Below, one piece after another: positions 6,347-12,413 of a stretch of DNA of 13,283 bases. The notes below the pieces were generated by a model. It did no database searches and had not been told where the DNA came from. It saw only the letters and a program-made list of their open reading frames with translations. The position numbers and the translations under genes are program-made. The number at the start of each line of letters is the position of its first letter. The stretch's first letter is position 1. Source of the DNA: an uncultured bacterium (GTDB lineage: Bacteria > Actinomycetota > Coriobacteriia > Coriobacteriales > Coriobacteriaceae); NCBI GenBank assembly GCA_905215115.1, contig CAJMOP010000050.1, positions 1 to 13,283 on the forward strand, written 5' to 3'.

Positions 6347-6392
6347 TTAAGTGTTCTCCTTGGTATGACGCTGGGCTAAATGGGCTGGGCCC

Positions 6393-7013
6393 TTAGGCCA
6401 TACGGATGGCGACGAGACCATTCTTGGCACCCGGGACAGCGCCCTTGACCAAGATGAGGTTCTGCTCGGCATCGATGCGGACAACGGAAAGGTTCTTGAC
6501 GGTAACGCGCTCGTTACCCATGTGACCGGCCATCTTGACGCCCTTGAGGACGCGCGCAGGATAGGCGCACTGACCGATAGAACCGGGGTGACGCTGGAAG
6601 TGAGAACCATGCGTCATAGGACCGCGGCGCTGACCCCAGCGCTTGATGCGACCCTGGAAGCCCTTACCCTTGGAGGTACCGATGACGTCGACCTTCTCGA
6701 CATCAGCGAAATCAGCGACGGTGACGACCTCGCCGACCTTGTGCTCCTCGCCGTTCTCGACGCGGACCTCACGAAGGAAGCGGACAGGCTCGACGCCAGC
6801 CTTGGCGAAGTGACCAGCCATGGGCTTGTTCACGTTCTTGGCCTTGATGTCGCCGAAACCGATCTGGACGGCGTCATAGCCGTCGGTTGCCTGAGTTTTA
6901 ACCTGCGAGACAGCGCAGGGGCCAGCCTGGATGACCGTGACGGGAACGACGTTATCGTCCTCGTCCCAAACCTGGGTCATGCCAATCTTGCGGCCGAGAA
7001 TCATGCTGATCAA
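6393..7013 (-). CDS. rplC: 50S ribosomal protein L3 (uL3)
   Basis: L3 is an assembly initiator whose loop reaches the peptidyl-transferase centre. The sequence shows ILGRKIGMTQVWDEDD near the N-terminus and the diagnostic KGKGFQGRIKRWGQRRGP then MTHGSHFQRHPGSIG (about 115-147), giving 206 residues. The start is uncertain. TTG at 7013-7011 has GGGAT about 8 nt upstream; ATG at 7004-7002 (three codons later, MILGRKIG) has no good ribosome-binding site. I prefer TTG. This is the first gene of the cluster; rpsJ, which usually precedes it, is not in the 449 nt upstream. Confidence 0.96.
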   Translation of the reverse strand: MISMILGRKIGMTQVWDEDDNVVPVTVIQAGPCAVSQVKTQATDGYDAVQIGFGDIKAKNVNKPMAGHFAKAGVEPVRFLREVRVENGEEHKVGEVVTVADFADVEKVDVIGTSKGKGFQGRIKRWGQRRGPMTHGSHFQRHPGSIGQCAYPARVLKGVKMAGHMGNERVTVKNLSVVRIDAEQNLILVKGAVPGAKNGLVAIRMA

Positions 7014-7274
7014 GATATGATCCCAACTCTCGCGTGGTCTTGGGACAATGCGTACACCACCGAGCGTACGCCCCTAGAGGACCACTACTTACACGACGTG
7101 CTCCCCAGCCTTGTATTTCGCCCGGACTACCTGACAACCCTATTAAGCAGGCATTTTGTCCAGCCAGAATACTCCCCTGGTTTCACACAGCTGTTTAGTA
7201 TACACGGCTGCGGGCGTATCCATCGAGATTCATATTTCACTCACATTGTTTACGCAGGTAAAGTGCGTGGATGG
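7014..7274 (-). promoter_or_regulatory. Leader/promoter region of the rplC operon with RBS-sequestering hairpins
   Basis: No gene is present in this stretch. A promoter candidate on the minus strand is TTGTCA (7137-7132), a 16-nt spacer and TACAAG (7115-7110), giving a leader of roughly 90 nt. That leader can pair GTGGTC (7085-7080) with GACCAC (7039-7034) around a GCGTAC/GTACGC hairpin (7071-7050). It can also pair TCCCAA (7045-7040) with TTGGGA (7026-7021), which buries GGGA, the best ribosome-binding site of rplC. GACCAC lies in the loop of that last hairpin, so the two helices either form a pseudoknot or compete. Further upstream are TTTAC-CTGC-GTAAA (7262-7249) and copy 2 of the 26-bp motif. 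Confidence 0.5.
7198..7223 (-). repeat. 26-bp leader motif, copy 2 (rplC leader)
   Basis: This is the counterpart of 5333-5358, with 23 of 26 bases identical; on the plus strand it reads GTATACACGG, CTG, CGGGCGTATCCAT. It lies 185 nt upstream of the rplC start, while copy 1 lies 81 nt upstream of rplB. TATACT on its minus strand (7202-7197) resembles a -10 box but has no matching -35. Copy 2 lies upstream of my preferred rplC promoter, so it may act as a DNA site or belong to a longer transcript. Confidence 0.7.
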
Positions 7275-7425
7275 CTCCCGAGCACGGCGGAGGGCCGGAG
7301 AAATATATTAAGGTCCCTGCTCTACAGTCCTGCGCAAGACGGAGAGCACATTAAGTGCTCTCCTTTGCGTGCGGAACTCGCGATGACCTTAATATATTTC
7401 TCCGGCCCTCCGCCGTGCTCGGGAG
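7275..7425. repeat. Perfect 41-bp inverted repeat with 69-bp spacer
   Basis: Bases 7275-7315 (starting CTCCCGAGCACGGCGGAGGG and ending TATTAAGGTC) are exactly complementary to 7385-7425. The 69-bp spacer has its own perfect 9-bp hairpin, GGAGAGCAC (7341-7349) with GTGCTCTCC (7355-7363), flanked by CGCAA and TTGCG. It lies 38 nt past the stop codon of the histidine-phosphatase gene and about 260 nt before rplC. A T-run long enough for an intrinsic terminator follows on neither strand. I see no clear target-site duplication and no encoded protein. It could be a miniature mobile element, a very stable transcript-end structure, an invertible segment or a fold-back artefact. Confidence 0.9.
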
Positions 7426-7462
7426 ACGACACGTTGATGTCTGCTTAACTCTGCTCGCTCAG

Positions 7463-8089
7463 CTAATTACTTTGTTGAGGATCGATGATTTGCTGCAAGA
7501 TAAACTTGGATTGGGGCGCGTTGCCTTCTTCTCCCGACTTTTCCTCTTCGAAATCGAAAATCATGATGGCGCAGTTGGGGAGTTTTGTTGGGAACTCGAA
7601 GCCCTCTGGGGCTGCAGCTTTGATGAATTGGCGGCTGGCGCTGCCGTGGCTTACTGCTAGAAGGGTTTCGATGCCCTCAGAGCCCATGAGATTGGTGAGG
7701 GTGCCCACCATGCGCTCCTGCAGGGCATGGCTTCCTTCTCCGCCAAATGGGATCAGGTCCTCGCCGGGGTCCCAGACGTCGGTGGGTAGGGCGTCGTGGG
7801 GGCCTTCTTCGAAGGTGCCGTAGCTGCGCTCGATGATGCCTTCGCAGGGCTCGACTGCTGCATCCCGGCCGAGGAGTTCGGTTGCGACGAGACTTGCCGT
7901 GTCCATGGCTCGGCCTAAGGGCGAAGAGACCACTTTGTCGGGGACGACGCCGTGGGCTTTGAGCCATGCGGCTGCCATTCCCGCTTGTTTGCGGCCGAGG
8001 TCGGTCAACGGAGAATCGCAGCGGCCCTGGACCAGCTTTTTAACGTTGAATTCTGTCTGACCGTGGCGGAGTAGATACAGCTTCTTCAT
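7463..8089 (-). CDS. Histidine phosphatase family protein (phosphoglycerate mutase-like)
   Basis: The 208-residue cytosolic protein belongs to the histidine phosphatase superfamily, whose catalytic His takes up a phosphate during turnover. Visible active-site parts are the RHG triad at residues 8-10 (LYLLRHGQTEFN) with nucleophile His9, Arg60 in SSPLGRA, a likely acid/base Glu near residue 87 (IIERSYGTFEEG) and the second His at 148 (VSHGSA). Such proteins range from cofactor-dependent phosphoglycerate mutases to broad phosphatases for sugar phosphates or nucleotides. The substrate cannot be told from sequence, and the divergent C-terminus argues against calling it glycolytic GpmA. It starts 39 nt after the CDF transporter stop with GGGGAGA in front, so they are probably cotranscribed. 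Confidence 0.9.
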   Translation of the reverse strand: MKKLYLLRHGQTEFNVKKLVQGRCDSPLTDLGRKQAGMAAAWLKAHGVVPDKVVSSPLGRAMDTASLVATELLGRDAAVEPCEGIIERSYGTFEEGPHDALPTDVWDPGEDLIPFGGEGSHALQERMVGTLTNLMGSEGIETLLAVSHGSASRQFIKAAAPEGFEFPTKLPNCAIMIFDFEEEKSGEEGNAPQSKFILQQIIDPQQSN

Positions 8090-8128
8090 GCTCTCCCCTT
8101 CTGCATAACCTGCTTTGCCGGCACAGCC

Positions 8129-9283
8129 TTACTCGTGGGTATGGCCTACGTAGTCTTCGTCGATCGTGATCTTGGCAATCGACTTGGGATATTCGGATTC
8201 GACACGTTTCGCCAACGCGCGCTTTAGGTCCTCGGCGTTCATCGCCAAATCCGAGGGTCGCACGCAGTCAAAAATCACATTGGTGTGCGTGGGGCCCGGT
8301 ACGCAACGCAAGTCGTGAATCGAAAGGCGGCTATCAATCTCCTGAGCCATGGCGTTAATGCGTAAACGCATGCTCGCCACCTTGGGATCGTCGGTCACGA
8401 TGGGGTCGTAATGGAGCGTGACAATCATGCCGTCTTCGTTCCTAAACGCCTGCTCAATATTGTCGAGCGTGTCATGGCTTTTCAGCGGGCTGGCCTCGGC
8501 TGCCATCTCGGCGTGAGCGCTTGCGAACTTCCTGCCCGGGCCGTAGTCGTGAACCATCAAATCGTGAACGCCCAAAACGCCGGGGTAGCTCATGATCTTG
8601 TCTCGAATGTGCTTGACCAGCTTAGGATCGGGCGTCTGGCCCAAAAGCGGGCTCACCGTATCCTGGATGAGTTCAAAACCGCTCCAGCCAATATAGGCAC
8701 CAACGGCAAGGCCGACCCAAGCGTCAAGGTTGATGCCCGTCACCTGCGAAACAATTGCGCACGCCAGTACGGCGCCCGTGGCAAGAACATCGTTCTTGGA
8801 ATCCTGCGCGGTCGCATGCAGCGTCTCGGACTCAATGCGATCGCCGAGCTTTTGGTTGAGGGCCGCCATCCAGAGCTTTACGACCATCGAAAGTACTAGA
8901 ACTGCCACCAGGGCAAGCGAGAACTCGACAGGTTCGGGGTGGATGACGCGCTCGACCGAGGACTTCACCAGCTCAACGCCAATCAGCAGCACGAGTGCCG
9001 CCACGACCAGACCCGAGAGATACTCGTAGCGACCGTGGCCGTAAGGATGCTCGGGGTCGGCCGGCTTGCTCGCCAGCTTAAAGCCCAGCACGCTCACGAT
9101 ATTCGAGCTGGCATCGGACAGGTTGTTCATGGCATCTGCCACGATCGAAACCGAACCCGACAGCACGCCAATTGCACCCTTCGCAGCGCATAGTGCCACA
9201 TTGGCGAGAATACACACCATGCCCGTCAACGTACCCACGCGTGCACGGTCGCCCTGCGCACGCTTAACAATCCACTCGACCAT
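8129..9283 (-). CDS. Cation diffusion facilitator (CDF) family transporter, probably manganese-type
   Basis: The 384-residue inner-membrane exporter has about six hydrophobic segments (roughly 20-42, 44-70, 89-110, 120-142, 163-185, 189-207), then a cytoplasmic tail. In the family the metal site lies in the second and fifth segments. Here they read DAMNNLSDASSN (Asn53, Asp57) and AQDSKNDVL (Asp161, Asp165). Zinc CDFs usually have His or Asp in place of Asn53 and His in place of Asp161; the NxxxD plus DxxxD pair is typical of manganese exporters. The tail is longer than in classic 300-residue CDFs, with a second ferredoxin-like repeat (about 300-384, IHDLRCVPGPTHTNVIFDCV) also common in clostridial homologues. 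An intrinsic terminator separates it from the upstream permease gene, so it probably has its own promoter. Confidence 0.93.
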   Translation of the reverse strand: MVEWIVKRAQGDRARVGTLTGMVCILANVALCAAKGAIGVLSGSVSIVADAMNNLSDASSNIVSVLGFKLASKPADPEHPYGHGRYEYLSGLVVAALVLLIGVELVKSSVERVIHPEPVEFSLALVAVLVLSMVVKLWMAALNQKLGDRIESETLHATAQDSKNDVLATGAVLACAIVSQVTGINLDAWVGLAVGAYIGWSGFELIQDTVSPLLGQTPDPKLVKHIRDKIMSYPGVLGVHDLMVHDYGPGRKFASAHAEMAAEASPLKSHDTLDNIEQAFRNEDGMIVTLHYDPIVTDDPKVASMRLRINAMAQEIDSRLSIHDLRCVPGPTHTNVIFDCVRPSDLAMNAEDLKRALAKRVESEYPKSIAKITIDEDYVGHTHE

Positions 9284-9330
9284 CTATATCCGCCCCCACG
9301 GTACTACCTATATATCTATTGCTCAAACGG

Positions 9331-9359
9331 ATTGTAGTGTAGCCACTTTGCCCCACAGA
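9331..9359 (-). promoter_or_regulatory. Possible promoter of the CDF transporter gene
   Basis: After the terminator the minus strand has two overlapping -10-like boxes, TACACT and TACAAT (9336-9331), about 50 nt before the CDF start codon. TTGTAT lies 17 nt before TACACT, but it overlaps the terminator T-run and matches a -35 poorly. This call rests mainly on position. Confidence 0.3.
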
Positions 9360-9362
9360 TAC

Positions 9363-9393
9363 AAAAAGGCCGCAACCCACACGGGCCACGACC
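9363..9393 (-). terminator. Intrinsic terminator after the EIIC gene
   Basis: On the minus strand GGTCGTGGCCC pairs with GGGTTGCGGCC (11 pairs, four of them wobbles) around a GTGT loop, followed at once by TTTTTGT. It lies about 40 nt after the permease stop codon and should separate the acc-EIIC unit from the CDF transporter gene. Confidence 0.75.
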
Positions 9394-9433
9394 TTGGAAC
9401 ATGACAAAGGAATCGTCCTTTTGTCGCACAGGT

Positions 9434-10648
9434 TTATACGCTTGCTTCAGCAGCGCTCGCCACTGTTTCGGGCGAATCGACTTCGTCTTCTGCCGCCCGC
9501 CCCCTCGCCGACACCACGCCAAAGCAGTAGCTCAGCGCCGCAGACACCGCAAATGCCACACCGCCGGCAGCGCAGCACCACAGCAGGTTCGAGATACCGC
9601 CCGTGGCAAAGCCAATGACCATGAGGACATTCGTCATGCCGATGGTATAGGCCGTAACGTGGCCCACGGCCGCAACAAGGCCTCCGACGGCGCCGCCGAT
9701 GGCCATGCACGTCAGGCACCTGCCATATTTGAAGCCGCAACCGTACAGCGCCGGCTCGCTTACGCCGCCAAGAACGCCCGAGATTGAATAGCCCAGCATG
9801 AGCGCCTTCTCGTCCTTATCCGCAACGCGGAGCGACGCGCCAAAGGGCATGCCCCAAACGGCGAACGTTGCCATCGTCGCGGCGATCAGGATGCACGAAT
9901 CCGTTCCCACACTCATAAACTGCGCATAGGCGAGCGATAGGACAACGTTGCTGACGCCCGCGATCTTAAGAAACTCCCAGCCCGCGGCAAGCCCCATGAG
10001 CGTGAGCAGCGACACGATGCCACCGGAATTGCCAAGCATAAACATAAGCTGGCCCAACAGCATGCCCAGATAGCTGCCCGCCGGCGCCGTAATACACAGC
10101 GAAACCGGAACCATAACGAGCATGGTTGCAAACGGAACGAACGAAAACGCCACGGCCTGAGGGATAACGCGCCGAAAGAAACACTCCACTCGCCATAGCA
10201 CGGGCACCGAGATGAGAACCGGGATAACAGTTGTCGTGTAATCGTTGACCGGCGCGGGAAGCAGGCCATACACGGAAGTCATCGATGCCCCCGTCGTCGA
10301 TGCGGCATCGACGAGCTTAAGCAGATCGGGCGCAATCAATACGCCGCCCAGCATCATGCCCAGCTGCTCCGAGCAACCGAGCTGGCGGGCAGCCGCCCAA
10401 CCAAGATAAATGGGCAAAAAGTAGTAGCCGGCGTTATAGAGCCAACTGTAGAACAGGCGATAGATTTCGGAATCGGCAGACCACAGGCCCAGCATGCCTT
10501 CGCCCATAATGACGGCGACGGTACGGAACAACGCCGCGCAGACAATAAACGGCAGCGCCGACATCATGCTTTTGGACAGATAGTCCACCACGGCCATGGC
10601 GTTTGATGAGACCGTCGTTGTAAACGAGGTGTTAGAAACTTGTGACAT
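9434..10648 (-). CDS. PTS EIIC permease, glucose/beta-glucoside superfamily, stand-alone
   Basis: The 404-residue membrane protein matches the EIIC (PTS_EIIC, Glc superfamily) domain. It has about ten hydrophobic stretches, the conserved NDYTTTVIPVLISVPV near 135-150, and GGVSEPALYG near 294-303, the counterpart of the GITEPALYG substrate loop with its key Glu. No EIIB (Cys phosphorylation site) or EIIA (His site) domain is fused or encoded nearby, so it would need partners in trans or may act differently. The tail after residue 380 is acidic and Ala-rich. The frame stays open far upstream inside accD-accA. I chose ATG 10648-10646 (MSQVSNTSF) because GGGAAAGG precedes it and it clears the accD-accA stop by 40 nt. 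The sugar is unknown. Confidence 0.88.
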   Translation of the reverse strand: MSQVSNTSFTTTVSSNAMAVVDYLSKSMMSALPFIVCAALFRTVAVIMGEGMLGLWSADSEIYRLFYSWLYNAGYYFLPIYLGWAAARQLGCSEQLGMMLGGVLIAPDLLKLVDAASTTGASMTSVYGLLPAPVNDYTTTVIPVLISVPVLWRVECFFRRVIPQAVAFSFVPFATMLVMVPVSLCITAPAGSYLGMLLGQLMFMLGNSGGIVSLLTLMGLAAGWEFLKIAGVSNVVLSLAYAQFMSVGTDSCILIAATMATFAVWGMPFGASLRVADKDEKALMLGYSISGVLGGVSEPALYGCGFKYGRCLTCMAIGGAVGGLVAAVGHVTAYTIGMTNVLMVIGFATGGISNLLWCCAAGGVAFAVSAALSYCFGVVSARGRAAEDEVDSPETVASAAEASV

Positions 10649-10693
10649 GGAACGCCTTTCCCAATGTGACATACAGACTTTTCCTTTGTCACA
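10641..10693. promoter_or_regulatory. TGTGACA repeats in front of the EIIC gene
   Basis: TGTGACA occurs at 10641-10647 and 10665-10671 (24 bp apart, same direction), and its reverse complement TGTCACA at 10687-10693. One copy covers the EIIC start codon and one covers the accD-accA stop. Three copies in 53 bp is striking for a site-specific regulator or an RNA stem. TGTGA-type half sites recall CRP/FNR regulators, but the spacing does not fit their palindrome. Confidence 0.45.
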
Positions 10694-12413
10694 TCGTGTG
10701 GTACTGACCGATTGTGCGGTACTTTTCGTAGCGGAGGTTTGTGAGGGTGGCGTCGTCGAGCTGCCCAAGCGTATCGAAGGCATCAAATGCCGAGGACATG
10801 ACGGCACCGGCGATCTCCTCATGCGACAGGCCCCTATCGTCAACAATGCCGTCGATGATGCCGAGCGCCAACAGATCGGGGGCCGTGAGCTTCAGCGCCT
10901 CGGCGGCCTCATCCGCGCGCTCGGTATCCTTCCACAGGATCGACGCACAGGCCTCGGGGCTCACGACCGAATAGGCCGAGCTCGAGAGCATCAGGATGCG
11001 GTCGGCCACGGATAGCGCCAGCGCGCCACCAGAGCCGCCCTCGCCTGTCACCACCGAGACAATCGGCGTCTTAAGGCCGCTCATCTCCATGAGATTCTGG
11101 GCGATCGCCTCGCCCTGGCCGCGCTCCTCGGCACCGATGCCGCAAAACGCGCCCGAAGTATCGACCAGGCACAGAACCGGTCGACCAAACTTTTCGGCCT
11201 GACGCATAAGGCGACGCGCCTTGCGGTAGCCCTCGGGATGCGCCATGCCAAAGTTGCGGCGGATACGCTCTTTGGTCGTGGTGCCGCGCTCGATGGCGAT
11301 AACCGTCACGGGTCGCCCGTCCTTCCAGCCGATGCCGCCCACCACAGCGGCGTCGTCGCCAAAGTAACGGTCGCCGTGCAGCTCCACAAATCCATCCAGG
11401 CCCAACGAGATCATCTCACCCGCCGTGGCGCGATCTGCCAAGCGGGTCTGCTTGACAATCTCGAGCGCGGTTTTTGGTGCCGTCGAGCACTTAAACAAGT
11501 GTCCCAGCTTTTTGCCGCGGCGACCCGCATGGACGATCTCATGCGGTGCCCCCAGGCCGGACGCGTGCCCTTCGTGCAGCGCCAACAGCTCGCCTACCGT
11601 GAGCGCAATCTCGCCACGCGGAACAACGGCATCGCAAAAGCCGTGCTCCAGCAAAAACTCGGAGCGCTGGAATCCCTTGGGCAGGCGTTTGTGCATGTTC
11701 TGCTCGATCACGCGCGGGCCGGCAAATGCCGTCAGGGCATCGGGCTCGGCCAGGATAATGTCGCCCTCCATGGCAAAGCTCGCGGTCACGCCGCCAGTCG
11801 TGGGGTCGGTGAGCACCGTGATATACAGGCCGCCCGCCTCGCTGTGGCGCCTAACCGCCGCAGAAATCTTGGCCATCTGCATAAGCGATGTCACACCCTC
11901 TTGCATGCGCGCACCGCCCGAAACGGTAAAGCCGACAACTGGCAATCCCATCTCGGTCGCACGCTCAAATGTGCGACAGATCTTCTCGCCCACCACGGAA
12001 CCCATCGAGCCCATCATGAAGTTGGCGTCCATAAAGAAAAGCGCCGTATCGCAACCGCAGATTTTGCCCTTGCCGCACACAACGGCATCGCGCTCGCCCG
12101 AACGCTCGACCGCGCCCTTGAGCTTGTCGGCATAACCGGGAAACGAGAGGAAGTCCTCCGACGCCAGATTGGCATCCCATTCCTCAAACGTGCCCTCGTC
12201 GACCGTCATGCGCATGCGCGCGCGACCGCTCACGCGAAAGTGTTTGCCGCAACGAGGACAGACCTCGAGGTTGTCGTGCAGGCGTGCCTCATCGATCACA
12301 CGGCGGCACTCCGGGCACTTGATAAACACGTGGCGCGCGGGAAACTCGGCGCACGACTCGGCCATCGGCCCCTCGAGGACGTTGACCGTCTTCGCTTTTC
12401 TATTCATCAGCAT
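10689..12413 (-). CDS. accDA: Acetyl-CoA carboxylase carboxyltransferase, fused beta (AccD) and alpha (AccA) subunits
   Basis: This 574-residue protein carries both halves of the carboxyltransferase that moves the carboxyl group from carboxybiotin-BCCP to acetyl-CoA, giving malonyl-CoA. The N-terminal half is AccD: a zinc ribbon with CPEC at 33-36 and CPRC at 52-55, then VSGGARMQEG (164-173) and LTDPTTGGVTASFA (201-214) of the crotonase-like fold. The AccA half starts near residue 310 (ALEIVKQTR, FVELHGDRYFGDD) and includes LVDTSGAFCGIGAEERGQ and TGEGGSGGALAL (oxyanion-hole region). E. coli has two separate proteins. No stop or frameshift lies between the halves. The first ATG overlaps the accC stop by 14 nt (a second, 6 nt on, is possible), so translation is coupled. 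Confidence 0.95.
   Translation of the reverse strand: MLMNRKAKTVNVLEGPMAESCAEFPARHVFIKCPECRRVIDEARLHDNLEVCPRCGKHFRVSGRARMRMTVDEGTFEEWDANLASEDFLSFPGYADKLKGAVERSGERDAVVCGKGKICGCDTALFFMDANFMMGSMGSVVGEKICRTFERATEMGLPVVGFTVSGGARMQEGVTSLMQMAKISAAVRRHSEAGGLYITVLTDPTTGGVTASFAMEGDIILAEPDALTAFAGPRVIEQNMHKRLPKGFQRSEFLLEHGFCDAVVPRGEIALTVGELLALHEGHASGLGAPHEIVHAGRRGKKLGHLFKCSTAPKTALEIVKQTRLADRATAGEMISLGLDGFVELHGDRYFGDDAAVVGGIGWKDGRPVTVIAIERGTTTKERIRRNFGMAHPEGYRKARRLMRQAEKFGRPVLCLVDTSGAFCGIGAEERGQGEAIAQNLMEMSGLKTPIVSVVTGEGGSGGALALSVADRILMLSSSAYSVVSPEACASILWKDTERADEAAEALKLTAPDLLALGIIDGIVDDRGLSHEEIAGAVMSSAFDAFDTLGQLDDATLTNLRYEKYRTIGQYHTM

Noticed and set aside
5321..6379. Long plus-strand open frame (352 codons) opposite rplW and rplD
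   Set aside because: Antisense shadow of certain genes; Leu/Gly/Asp-rich composition typical of reverse-frame translation.
7275..7425. Reading the 41-bp inverted repeat as an ordinary intrinsic terminator
   Set aside because: The arms are far longer than needed, the loop is 69 nt, and no T-run follows the stem on either strand.
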